The notes under the pieces are model-generated. The model worked only from the letters and a program-made list of their open reading frames with translations. It was not told the DNA's origin and searched no databases. DNA of 64,000 nucleotides from an uncultured Alphaproteobacteria bacterium (GTDB taxonomy: Bacteria > Pseudomonadota > Alphaproteobacteria > RF32 > CAG-239). Position numbers and translations under genes: made by a program. Positions within the stretch are counted from its first letter, which is position 1. Each line of letters opens with the position of its first letter. Shown here in pieces: positions 37,097 to 45,620 of this stretch. The DNA is taken from assembly GCA_944390885.1 (NCBI GenBank), contig CALXRP010000002.1, positions 1 to 64,000 of the forward strand, in the 5' to 3' direction.

Positions 37097-38112
37097 GCTT
37101 TATCCCGGAGATGAACGAGTTTTTGCTTTTTCTCTTTCATATACTCCAGCAGCCGCCGGCTTTTAATATAACGCAAATACCCTTCATAAGTCAGCAAAAG
37201 CACGCCGGAAATAACCAGCGGGAAAAGATAATAAATAACCCGATAAGCCACCAGCGCACCAAACAACAGCACCTGGTTATGCTCACCGGGAATAATATAC
37301 ATAAACAAGCCTTCAAACACGCCCAAACCGCCGGGCACCTGGCTGAAAACGCCCAAAACCTGCGCAATGATAAACACGCCGATAAAAACGTCAAACGGAA
37401 TTTGTACAAACGGCACCAATGAAAAATACAGCACCAGAGAAGCCATCAAAATATCCGCTCCGCCGATAAAAACCTGCGCCAAAGCCATTTTAAAAGACGG
37501 TATTTCAAAAGCCACGTCTTTTATCATAATCGGCTTTTTATAAAACAAGCTCGCGCCAAAGTATAATACCAGCCCGGCCACCGAAACGATTGTGATAATC
37601 AGCGTCGTCATATGAGAAATGGAACCTTCACCGAAAGCATGGTCAGGCGTTAGAAAATAGCCGAGAATAATCAAAAAGAAGCAGGCAACAAGATAGGTAA
37701 AGCCGGAAAAAGTCACCATTTTGACAATATCCGAGGCATGAAAACGCCAACGCGTATACAAACGATACCGGATAGCCCCGCCGGAAACAACGGCATGCCC
37801 GGCATTATTGCTGACCGAAAAGCCGATAAACCCGGCAAAAATCCATTTAAGCGGAGAAAGTTTGCGCCCGATATACCTGATTGCCAGAAAATCATAAGAT
37901 GACAAAGCAACATAGCCCAAAAAAGACGCTGCGGCCGCCATCAGCAGATTCTTTCCCGGAATACTGAGCACCGCATTTTGAATGTCGGCAAAATCATATT
38001 TTGACAATTGATGATACAACATATAGGCCGCCAGCCCGAAAAAAAACAAACCGGACCAGGATACAATCTTCTTTATCAGTCTCTTGGCTTTCACCGACAT
38101 CGGCATTCTCAT
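37093..38112 (-). CDS. YbhN/UPF0104-type membrane flippase-like protein
   Basis: 339 residues, about eight to nine helices. The pattern of the lysylphosphatidylglycerol synthetase transmembrane region is present: FIGFSVSNNAGHAVVSGGAIRYR near residues 94-116 and SQVPGGLGVFEGLFMY further on. Such proteins without the synthetase domain probably move or present membrane lipids. Several ATG codons near the start (38112, 38106, 38100) are possible. Product and lipid are not predictable. Confidence 0.88.
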   Translation of the reverse strand: MRMPMSVKAKRLIKKIVSWSGLFFFGLAAYMLYHQLSKYDFADIQNAVLSIPGKNLLMAAAASFLGYVALSSYDFLAIRYIGRKLSPLKWIFAGFIGFSVSNNAGHAVVSGGAIRYRLYTRWRFHASDIVKMVTFSGFTYLVACFFLIILGYFLTPDHAFGEGSISHMTTLIITIVSVAGLVLYFGASLFYKKPIMIKDVAFEIPSFKMALAQVFIGGADILMASLVLYFSLVPFVQIPFDVFIGVFIIAQVLGVFSQVPGGLGVFEGLFMYIIPGEHNQVLLFGALVAYRVIYYLFPLVISGVLLLTYEGYLRYIKSRRLLEYMKEKKQKLVHLRDKA

Positions 38113-38231
38113 CTTTCAAAAAAAAATCCGTTATTTTGCATTATAATATATGAATAAATAAATTAAATTACAATTAAATTCGCAAATTCTGGGATATTAT
38201 TAAATGTAAACTGAGCAAAAACAATTTTCTG

Positions 38232-38260
38232 TTGACAACAACGGAAAGGACGTATATAAA
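38232..38260 (+). promoter_or_regulatory. tRNA-Thr promoter
   Basis: TTGACA (38232-38237), 17 bases, TATAAA (38255-38260). The tRNA begins 15 bases later. Confidence 0.85.
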
Positions 38261-38274
38261 CACAAACAGTCAAA

Positions 38275-38350
38275 GCCGACATAGCTCAGTTGGTAGAGCT
38301 ACTGATTTGTAATCAGTGGGTCGGGAGTTCGAGTCTCTCTGTCGGCACCA
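38275..38350 (+). tRNA. tRNA-Thr, anticodon TGT
   Basis: 76 bases with encoded CCA. Acceptor arm GCCGACA / TGTCGGC, D arm GCTC...GAGC, anticodon stem ACTGA / TCAGT with loop TTTGTAA giving TGT, and T arm with GTTCGAG. It reads ACA threonine codons. Its 3' 47 bases recur exactly at 47941-47987, marking it as an island attachment site. The gene remains intact because the island end restores the 3' half. Confidence 0.97.
38304..38350. repeat. Left attachment repeat (inside intact tRNA-Thr)
   Basis: 47 bases identical to 47941-47987. It covers the anticodon loop to the CCA end of the tRNA. Confidence 0.95.
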
Positions 38351-38593
38351 TCATAAAATCACATATCTAAAATCAATACTAGAGATACTGTAACTGTTTA
38401 TTTTCCTTTCAGCTTAAAAAAAGAAGACAAGAAAAATAAATAAAACTTAGAATAAACAATGAAAAAAACTGAGTAAAAAGAAACTGCATTTTAAGCTTTA
38501 TTAAACAATGTTATAAAATTAAAAATCAGACCACAATTATCTAATATTCATTATTCACTTTCTGATTTTTTGCACAATAATAGGATTAATTTT

Positions 38594-39448
38594 CTATTTA
38601 TAAAAAACATTAAAAAAAACATTCCGATGAGCACTGTTTTCTACTCCAATTAGCTCAAAGCTATTAAAATATAGTTTTGATTTAACAAAATAATCATAAA
38701 TTTTCAGTCCGTATTTCAATACTTCAAAAATAAAATTTAGCTCAATCGTTGTTTCCTTATAATTAAATAAATCAGGACATATATCATATAATTCCATTGC
38801 ATTTTGCACTTTAGGCAAATCATCTGAAGGATGAGATAAAATAAAAGAAACACGTTGTTTGCACAAAATTTCTCGCGAATTCATATATTCCATAGAAATA
38901 TTTTTAAGAGATATTTTTTTTGCAAAAGCTACATCTGTAATATTATAATTCCACTTATTTCTAATTACAATTTCTGGATTAATTCTACCTTTAGATAAAT
39001 CCGTTGCATCAAAACCCTTCCCTAATATTTCTATTATGAAATTACCATATTTATCAACTAAAACAATAAATGATTTATTATAAGAAAGTCTATCCCCTGG
39101 AGAATCAACAAGAATTATATTATAATTTTTTGTTATCAATTTAAGAATTAAATTAGATGTATCATAAAAATTAAGTTGTACACCATTTATTTTATTCTCA
39201 CACAAACTGTCTTCTTTTTCAACTCTTACAAGAACTTTTTTACTTGGATCAAGGTTATGTAACTGAAAAAAATTTTTTACAGCCTGAAGAGCTTGGACAA
39301 ATGACGTACCTTTTCTTATCAAACACATATCATTTATAGGGATATTAAGACTTGCTAAAAGCAATGCAGTATCCCATTTTTTTAAATTAAAAAAATATTC
39401 CGATAAATTTTGTTTTTCTTTCTCTAAAGAGCTTACAATATAATGCAT
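38594..39448 (-). CDS. Island protein of unknown function, 284 residues
   Basis: Divergent from the radical SAM pair, sharing a 67-base intergenic region with it, so probably coregulated. AT-rich. No signal peptide or membrane helix. The middle has a phrase EILGKGFDATDLSKGRINPE, followed by RNKWNYNITD, which is distinctive but not tied to a family I know. Possible partner, substrate-binding or tailoring protein for the radical SAM enzymes. No RBS is obvious. Confidence 0.7.
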   Translation of the reverse strand: MHYIVSSLEKEKQNLSEYFFNLKKWDTALLLASLNIPINDMCLIRKGTSFVQALQAVKNFFQLHNLDPSKKVLVRVEKEDSLCENKINGVQLNFYDTSNLILKLITKNYNIILVDSPGDRLSYNKSFIVLVDKYGNFIIEILGKGFDATDLSKGRINPEIVIRNKWNYNITDVAFAKKISLKNISMEYMNSREILCKQRVSFILSHPSDDLPKVQNAMELYDICPDLFNYKETTIELNFIFEVLKYGLKIYDYFVKSKLYFNSFELIGVENSAHRNVFFNVFYK

Positions 39449-39515
39449 AATATTATTGAAATCTTATATTTTTTATTATAAAGTATGTACAAATTTTTTA
39501 TATAGAGGATATTAT

Positions 39516-40421
39516 ATGAAAAAAATAACTGATGCAACTATTTTTTACGACAAAATAAAAGATCAATACTCTTTCAAACTACATTCTCCATTATCAGTAT
39601 GCTGGCAGATAACGACAAAGTGTAATTTGACATGCAAATACTGCTTATCATCTTCTGGACCTCAAAACACTTATGGACTATCTACAAATAAAGCAAAAGA
39701 GGTCATAGATATGTTATCAGAAATTAATGTCAATCGTTTAGACTTTACGGGTGGAGAACCTTTTTTAAGAAAAGATTTAAAAGAGCTCATTGCATATAGC
39801 ATTGAAAAAAATATTAGTCCTTTAGTTACAACTAATACTCTGCTTTTATGCGAAGACGACATGAAATTCTTAGCTGAAAAAAATGTCCTGGTTCAAGTTA
39901 GCATTGATGGAACTCAAACGACACATAATCATATAAGAGGTGGGGATGTTTATAATACAACACTTAATAATATAAAAAAACTTATAGCATTTGGATGTAA
40001 AGTTAGGTTAAATAGTTTCATTTGTCGCTCAAATATTCAAGATATAAATAGCGTATTAAAGCTTGGAGAAAATTTAAATATTTTTTCTCATTTAATAATA
40101 TTATTTACTCCTCAAGGTCGAGGTATCAATTTTGAAAATGAAATTTTAAAAGACGAAGAAAAAGAAAATTTAAAAGATTATTTGATGAATTATATGACTC
40201 AAACAGGACGTTATATTAGACTCTATGATTATGATGAATATGAACACTCCTGTGTATTAATAACACCGGAAGGAGATGTTATTTCTCAAGCCTTACATGA
40301 AAAAGATTGTTTGAAAGTAGGTAATTTATTCGAAACCCCATTGAACACATTATTTCAAAATGACGCTTTTGATCATTTTAAACATTTAGCACATTATATA
40401 CAAAGAAGGATAAAAAAATGA
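39516..40421 (+). CDS. Radical SAM protein, PqqE/SPASM-like without extra clusters
   Basis: 301 residues from the ATG at 39516, where AGAGGA lies six bases upstream; an upstream in-frame extension is not supported. The CxxxCxxC motif is Cys36, Cys40, Cys43 (TTKCNLTCKYC), binding the 4Fe-4S cluster that cleaves S-adenosylmethionine. TGGEP is at 78-82. The C-terminal part keeps the SPASM-like layout (ITPEGDV ... KVGNLFETPLNTLF) but has lost its cysteines, apart from scattered ones. The gene overlaps the next radical SAM gene by four bases. Substrate unknown. Confidence 0.9.
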   Translation: MKKITDATIFYDKIKDQYSFKLHSPLSVCWQITTKCNLTCKYCLSSSGPQNTYGLSTNKAKEVIDMLSEINVNRLDFTGGEPFLRKDLKELIAYSIEKNISPLVTTNTLLLCEDDMKFLAEKNVLVQVSIDGTQTTHNHIRGGDVYNTTLNNIKKLIAFGCKVRLNSFICRSNIQDINSVLKLGENLNIFSHLIILFTPQGRGINFENEILKDEEKENLKDYLMNYMTQTGRYIRLYDYDEYEHSCVLITPEGDVISQALHEKDCLKVGNLFETPLNTLFQNDAFDHFKHLAHYIQRRIKK

Positions 40422-41416
40422 AAATAACTGATAACACAGAAATTTCAGGAGGAATTATATGGAATGGTTCTTTTTATCCAAAAAAAAATCTTGCTTCTGG
40501 AACAATTAGATTAGTTTTATCTTCTAAATGTAATTTTAAATGTAAATTCTGTTTTGCCGAAGGAGAAGATAAAAAAGACAGAACTCTGGACATAGATTAT
40601 ATAAAAAAGATTCTAAAAATATCAAAAGAATTTGGGATAAAAAATGTTAAACTTACAGGAGGAGAACCTTTATTATACCCTAATCTAGAAGAATTACTTA
40701 GATTTATAAAAGATGAAGACTTCAAATATCTAGATATAACGACAAATGTCTCACTTTTAGATGACAAAATGATAGATCTTTTAAACCAATATTCCGTTTA
40801 TGCTTTAACTTTAAGCTTAAGTGCATTTGACGCAAATAAATATGCAAAAATAACTGGTTTTAAAGGATTTGAAAAAATTATTAAAAATATTACAAATGCT
40901 AAAAATAAGTTTAACGGAAACCTTAGAATAAACAGTGTGGTTTTTGATGAAGGTTTTAATTTAGATGAATACAAAAATATTATAAAATTTTGTATAGAAA
41001 ATTCGCTTGGTTTAAGAATTGTTGAACCCACAACAGTAAAAAATTTAGATATTACCTATAATCACACCGCATTCAATGAAGTTAAAACATATTTAAAAAA
41101 TACATATAAATTTTTAAAGTCGCAATGCGAATCTGTAGAATATTATTTTTATGACAAGCAAAAATATATAACAGTAATGAAGAGTTTATGCGACAATAAG
41201 CTTTGTAATGTTTGTAGGGATTATATGTATATTAGACTATCTTCTGATGGAAAATTAAAGCCATGTTTGTCCCGAAAAGATACAGAAATTGATATACCTT
41301 TAAATGCATCAGAAAATTTAATTAGAAATGCATTTATAATGGCGATACACAATGTTGGAAATGGCTTACCGGATCACCCCTTCGATGGCTTGAATAATCC
41401 TTATACGTCAAGTTAA
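40418..41416 (+). CDS. MoaA-like radical SAM enzyme with second Fe-S site
   Basis: 332 residues. Cys38, Cys42 and Cys45 (SSKCNFKCKFCFAEG) bind the SAM-cleaving cluster; TGGEP is at 80-84. C-terminally CNVC (263-266) and Cys283 in SSDGKLKPCL look like the MoaA auxiliary-cluster site CxxC...C, but with 16 instead of 13 residues between. The MoaA C-terminal GG is absent (it ends PYTSS). No other molybdopterin gene is near, so a different reaction is likely. Coupled by ATGA to the upstream radical SAM gene. Confidence 0.88.
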   Translation: MKITDNTEISGGIIWNGSFYPKKNLASGTIRLVLSSKCNFKCKFCFAEGEDKKDRTLDIDYIKKILKISKEFGIKNVKLTGGEPLLYPNLEELLRFIKDEDFKYLDITTNVSLLDDKMIDLLNQYSVYALTLSLSAFDANKYAKITGFKGFEKIIKNITNAKNKFNGNLRINSVVFDEGFNLDEYKNIIKFCIENSLGLRIVEPTTVKNLDITYNHTAFNEVKTYLKNTYKFLKSQCESVEYYFYDKQKYITVMKSLCDNKLCNVCRDYMYIRLSSDGKLKPCLSRKDTEIDIPLNASENLIRNAFIMAIHNVGNGLPDHPFDGLNNPYTSS

Positions 41417-41608
41417 AATAAATATTTTCAAAAACATTGAGATTACAATTAGTTATAAAGCATACAATTTAAGCGCAATCATTTTTATAGAGTTGCATAA
41501 TTTCATGATTTGGATATTTTTATTCACTAATAAACTTTAAAATTAACCATTTCTATATAAAACAATAAACTAACAAATAGATATTTAGAAAAATTTAGTC
41601 AAAAATTA

Positions 41609-41637
41609 TTGACAAAATATTTTTCTTCAATTATCAT
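41609..41637 (+). promoter_or_regulatory. Promoter of the island proS
   Basis: TTGACA (41609-41614), 17 bases, TATCAT (41632-41637). The start site would fall near 41644, supporting a proS start downstream of the first ATG at 41641. The rest of 41417-41608 is AT-rich with no gene seen. Confidence 0.65.
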
Positions 41638-41688
41638 CTCATGACAATTAAAAATGATCTTAAAATTTTTAGAAAAAGGATAACAGAT

Positions 41689-43542
41689 ATGAAAATGAGT
41701 CATATGCTGGGACGTCGTACGAAGCAAGATCCTAGCGACGCTAAATTAAAAAGTCATAAATTACTTATTAGAGGTGGATATATACGCCCTGTTTCAAATG
41801 GTATTTATTCAATTTTGTTTCCTGGACAAAAGGTTCTAAAAAATATAGAACGAATTGTCAGAGAAGAAATGAATGATATTGAAGGTCAAGAAGTTGAAAT
41901 GCCATTGGTTCAACCTAAAGAGTTGTGGGAAGAATCCGGCCGCTATCAAAGTATTAATGATGAACTTGTTCGCTTAAAAGACCGCAACGATCACGATATG
42001 GTTCTTGCTATGACTCATGAAGAAGCAGCCGTCGCTTTAGCTCGCACCGAAGCTGTTAGCTATAAAGATTATCCATTTATGATATATCAATTTGCGAAAA
42101 AATTCCGCGATGAAGCTCGTCCTCGTGGCGGATTAATTCGAGTCAGAGAATTCACTATGAAAGATGCTTATTCTTTCCATACCAACCAGAAAGACCTTGA
42201 AGACTACTATGCTAAATGTGCCAAAGCATACAGCAGAATTTTTGCAAAAGCCGGAGTTCCAGAAGTAGTCGCTATTAAATCAGATAGTGGTATGATGGGA
42301 GGAAATGTATCTCACGAATACATGCTTTTAACCGAAGGCGGTGAAGACACAATCATAACTTGTCCTGATTGCGATTATAAAGCAAATAAAGAAGTTGCTG
42401 TATCTGAAATTCCTGTAGAAAATGGACAAGATATAGATAAACCTTTACAGAAAATTCATACTCCAAACGCTCAAAGCATTGAAGAACTTTCAGAAATGCT
42501 AAATCTACCCAAATCTCGCTTTTTGAAAACAATATTCTATAAACCTATAAGTGAAGACGGAAAACCCATTGCTGTAATGATTCGAGGGGATATTGAAGTA
42601 AATGAAAATAAATTAGCAAAAATATTAGGAGTATCTCCTGAATTTGCTAATGATGAAATGATAGAAAATTCAGGGGCTGTAGTTGGATTTGCGTCAGGTT
42701 TTGGAATTGAAGACAAATGCCACGTCATCGTAGATAAATCTGTTCAAAACGAAAAGAACTTAATTACTGGAGCAAATGAAAAAGATTATCATATTGCAAA
42801 TTTCAATCTTAACAGAGATATGCCTAACGCAAACATCTTTGATGTTGCATCAGTAAAAGAAGGTGACAGATGCGTAAATTGCGGAAGCGAATTAAAAATT
42901 AATCGCGGTATTGAAGTGGGAAATATTTTCCAATTAGGAGAAAAATACACCAGCAAAATGAATATGCGCTATATTGACGAAAATGGAAAACAACAGACAC
43001 CTATTATGGGATGCTATGGTATTGGTATTGGTCGTCTAATGGCTAGCGTTGCAGAAGTAAGAAATGATGAAAAAGGTATTATATGGCCTGTTTCTCTTGC
43101 TCCATGGAAGATGAGCATAATTTCTCTTTCTCCGAAAAACGGAAACGATACATCCATAGATGATAATGCCAAGAAAATATATACATCACTTCGCGCTAAT
43201 GGACTTGATGTGATTTGGGATGACAGAAAAGCAAGTGCCGGAGAAAAATTTGCTGATGCTGATTTACTTGGTATTCCTATGCAATTTGTCGTAAGCCCAA
43301 GAAATCTTGAAAAAGGATTAATTGAGTGGAAAGAACGCGCCACAGGAAATAAAGGTTTTGTATCTATTGATGAAGTAACGCAATTTGCAACTCAATGGTT
43401 TTCTACAGAAATGGATAAATTAAATGCCAATGCAGATAATGTAAAACCATTGCCACAAGCTGAAATATCAAATGCTCCTAAAGCAGATAACAAAATTGGT
43501 ATTTTCAGACAAATTTTAAATTCTAAAAGACAAAACTTTTAA
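41689..43542 (+). CDS. proS: Prolyl-tRNA synthetase with INS editing domain
   Basis: 617 residues from the ATG at 41689 (AAGGA eight bases upstream; family start MKMSHML). Class II motifs are in TRTEAVSYKDYPFMIYQF-like and FRDEARPRGGLIRVREF, and GCYGIGIGRL. An insertion of about 130 residues (258-388), with LKTIFYKP, is the INS editing domain of the long bacterial type. The usual Alphaproteobacterial ProRS is about 440 residues and lacks INS, so this gene is probably acquired. A C-terminal tail of about 40 residues is added. It may be the cell's only proS, or a second, inhibitor-resistant copy. Confidence 0.93.
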   Translation: MKMSHMLGRRTKQDPSDAKLKSHKLLIRGGYIRPVSNGIYSILFPGQKVLKNIERIVREEMNDIEGQEVEMPLVQPKELWEESGRYQSINDELVRLKDRNDHDMVLAMTHEEAAVALARTEAVSYKDYPFMIYQFAKKFRDEARPRGGLIRVREFTMKDAYSFHTNQKDLEDYYAKCAKAYSRIFAKAGVPEVVAIKSDSGMMGGNVSHEYMLLTEGGEDTIITCPDCDYKANKEVAVSEIPVENGQDIDKPLQKIHTPNAQSIEELSEMLNLPKSRFLKTIFYKPISEDGKPIAVMIRGDIEVNENKLAKILGVSPEFANDEMIENSGAVVGFASGFGIEDKCHVIVDKSVQNEKNLITGANEKDYHIANFNLNRDMPNANIFDVASVKEGDRCVNCGSELKINRGIEVGNIFQLGEKYTSKMNMRYIDENGKQQTPIMGCYGIGIGRLMASVAEVRNDEKGIIWPVSLAPWKMSIISLSPKNGNDTSIDDNAKKIYTSLRANGLDVIWDDRKASAGEKFADADLLGIPMQFVVSPRNLEKGLIEWKERATGNKGFVSIDEVTQFATQWFSTEMDKLNANADNVKPLPQAEISNAPKADNKIGIFRQILNSKRQNF

Positions 43543-43557
43543 CTAAAAACAACTATG

Positions 43558-43589
43558 AAAAAAGCCTAGAGTAATATCTAGGCTTTTTT
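43558..43589. terminator. Bidirectional terminator after proS
   Basis: GCCTAGA / TCTAGGC flanked by A6 and T6, with a 6-base loop. The stop codon of the minus-strand kinase gene is inside the hairpin. Confidence 0.9.
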
Positions 43590-44102
43590 CATATCTAATT
43601 TCTTAAATAAATCTACAAAGTCTTTTTTGTTTTTCACAATAAAGAAATTATTTTTATTTTTAAGATAACTGTTTATTTCTTTTTGAATTATCCCGTTACT
43701 CGTATCCCACTCCATTATCTTTTTTAAAGTAGGTTTTCTATAATGATATGCTTGAACAGGCAAATCACTATCAATCTGTTTCCCTATCAACTTTTTGGCT
43801 TTAAAAAAGCGCAATGTAAACCTCCAAGCTGCCACCAAACGAGAAACTTTTATATATACCACCAAATCAGGAACAACCTTTTCATAGAGATATTTTTGGC
43901 TACCTTCCATAACCCATACAGCATTATCTTTTTCAAATTGCTTTAGTTTTTCTAACTGCTGCTCTTTTGTATAATACTCTCCGGTATCTTTATTTCTACA
44001 AACTTCATCAATATTCAAGCGAGCAATTCCATATCTTTTTTGTATATTATACGCCAGAGTTGATTTTCCAGCACCCATTAATCCTAAAATCAAAATTTTC
44101 AT
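43578..44102 (-). CDS. P-loop kinase, FlaR/adenylate-kinase-like
   Basis: 174 residues. Walker A GLMGAGKST at 7-15, a mobile lid-like region and ALNIDE-type segment LNIDEVCR suggest a nucleoside- or small-molecule-kinase fold. It resembles proteins annotated as DNA topology modulation protein FlaR, a name without solid function. The helical YIKVSRLVAAWRFTLRFF segment fits that family. It may phosphorylate a small molecule, possibly the island product, which is speculation. Convergent with proS. Confidence 0.75.
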   Translation of the reverse strand: MKILILGLMGAGKSTLAYNIQKRYGIARLNIDEVCRNKDTGEYYTKEQQLEKLKQFEKDNAVWVMEGSQKYLYEKVVPDLVVYIKVSRLVAAWRFTLRFFKAKKLIGKQIDSDLPVQAYHYRKPTLKKIMEWDTSNGIIQKEINSYLKNKNNFFIVKNKKDFVDLFKKLDMKKA

Positions 44103-44321
44103 AACATTTCCTTTTTATATAACACTTATTTCATATAATTATCCTATTAGCAAAAAAAATACAACAAATTTTCTATAATTTCAGAAATAAATTGTTACTC
44201 TAAAAACAGTCTAAATCATTGAAAAACAGTAATATTTTTCTAAAAAGTACTTGCGTTTCTCCGTGGATATGTCAGTATAGAATATGTAAAGATAATTTAA
44301 TAAAATCAAGGAGTTAGGAAA

Positions 44322-44690
44322 ATGGAAAATGTTTTAGAAGATGAATATGATGATAGCTTTTTATCCCCTAATCATCAAAAAATCGCTGAGTTAAATGACC
44401 AATTCAGAAAGAGCTTCTGCGGTGGTAAAGTCCTTATGACTTGCGGAATTGACGCTTTGGATTGGGCTACAAAAGCAAAAATTATAAGCAAGGTACAAAA
44501 ATTTAATGAGTTTAATTTCAAAAATGACCCTCACGGAGAGCATGACTTTGGAATTGTCCAAGAAGGTGATGTAGAGGCTTATTGGAAAATTGATTATTAT
44601 GACAAAACTTTGACTTATGGCTCTGAAAATCCAGCAGATGAATCAATAACCACCAGAGTTTTAACAATTTTATTACCGATTGAATATTAA
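44322..44690 (+). CDS. DUF3768 protein
   Basis: 122 residues with the DUF3768 features: GGKVLMTCGIDAL, NFKNDPHGEHDFGIV, WKIDYYDKTLTYGSENPAD and TTRVLTILLPIEY. Such genes are frequent on plasmids and integrative elements of Alphaproteobacteria, function unknown. AAGGAG is seven bases upstream. The next gene starts 15 bases after it, likely one operon. Confidence 0.88.
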   Translation: MENVLEDEYDDSFLSPNHQKIAELNDQFRKSFCGGKVLMTCGIDALDWATKAKIISKVQKFNEFNFKNDPHGEHDFGIVQEGDVEAYWKIDYYDKTLTYGSENPADESITTRVLTILLPIEY

Positions 44691-44705
44691 TAAAGGAGAG
44701 CAAAA

Positions 44706-45407
44706 ATGACTTTTGATGTAAAAAAATACCCCGGATATACAGAGATGTTATTCCGCAATCGTAAACCAACATTAACCAGAAAGAAATCTCTTGAAACCTT
44801 TTATACCGGCGACAATAAAGAAGTTTATTTATATGACTTTTATAATAAATACTATTTCTTTATGAAATTTGAAGGTTTTGAGCCATATATTAATGTCCAC
44901 ACCGACAACAAATACCAAGTCAACCAGTTTGATAAAATGATTGAAGAATATCAAGAAAAGTTCAAAAGCATTAAAATTGATGACGTGGAAGAACAATTTG
45001 TAAATGTTGTAACCAAAAAGCAACCCGATGATATAAACCCCGAATATTTAGATTTTTGCCAAAAATACATTAAGCGAAAAGGTTTAGATGTTCCAGAAGA
45101 ACCGGTAGTCGTAACCGAGTGCCATAAAATAGGTTATGATGAAAACGGAAGAATGACCTTTGAAAAAGTTGAAATGGAAGACGACACGGAGATACAAGAG
45201 GAGCCTCAAGAAAACGCTCCTCTTTCTTTTAGCGAAAATGCGCTGGAAGAAGTCCAAGAAAACGAAGATGACGAATGGAAAGGATTTCCACCGGAAACCA
45301 TTGTTCCAATTCCGACAGATGAGATTGACGAAGAAATTTGCAACGTAAAATCTGATAAAGTCAAAAAATCTAAAAAAAAATCGAGCAAAAAGAAGTCGAA
45401 AAAATAA
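44706..45407 (+). CDS. Hypothetical protein with Lys-rich tail
   Basis: 233 residues following the DUF3768 gene by 15 bases, with AAAGGAG upstream. The N-terminal 100 residues look folded; the middle is acidic (Glu/Asp-rich) and the last 20 residues are almost only Lys and Ser. The acidic-then-basic layout suggests a nucleic-acid-associated or scaffold protein. Family not recognised. Confidence 0.65.
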   Translation: MTFDVKKYPGYTEMLFRNRKPTLTRKKSLETFYTGDNKEVYLYDFYNKYYFFMKFEGFEPYINVHTDNKYQVNQFDKMIEEYQEKFKSIKIDDVEEQFVNVVTKKQPDDINPEYLDFCQKYIKRKGLDVPEEPVVVTECHKIGYDENGRMTFEKVEMEDDTEIQEEPQENAPLSFSENALEEVQENEDDEWKGFPPETIVPIPTDEIDEEICNVKSDKVKKSKKKSSKKKSKK

Positions 45408-45419
45408 ATGAAGACAGCA

Positions 45420-45451
45420 TAATCCGGAGATTGGAAGCAATCTCCGGATTA
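45420..45451 (+). terminator. Perfect 14-bp hairpin after the DUF3768 operon
   Basis: TAATCCGGAGATTG pairs fully with CAATCTCCGGATTA around a 4-base loop. No T run follows, so it may act as an RNA stabiliser or protein site rather than an intrinsic terminator. Confidence 0.5.
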
Positions 45452-45548
45452 AGTTAGCTTATCGGGAGAAATCTTTTCCACTTGGGATTCCCCCAATTTA
45501 CAAATGGCAAACCTCGCGGGGTATTTTAATTAAAATCAGATTTTTAAA

Positions 45549-45577
45549 TTGACAAAAAATTGATTTTTTGGTATAAA
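45549..45577 (+). promoter_or_regulatory. Promoter of the 206-residue protein gene
   Basis: TTGACA (45549-45554), 17 bases, TATAAA (45572-45577). Close to consensus. Confidence 0.75.
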
Positions 45578-45620
45578 AATAATACTTATTTTTTATTATT
45601 CACTTTAATAATTCTAGTTT

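Noticed and set aside
40418-41416. Authentic MoaA of molybdopterin synthesis
   Set aside because: The auxiliary-cluster spacing differs, the C-terminal GG is missing and no moa genes are nearby, so only MoaA-like is claimed.
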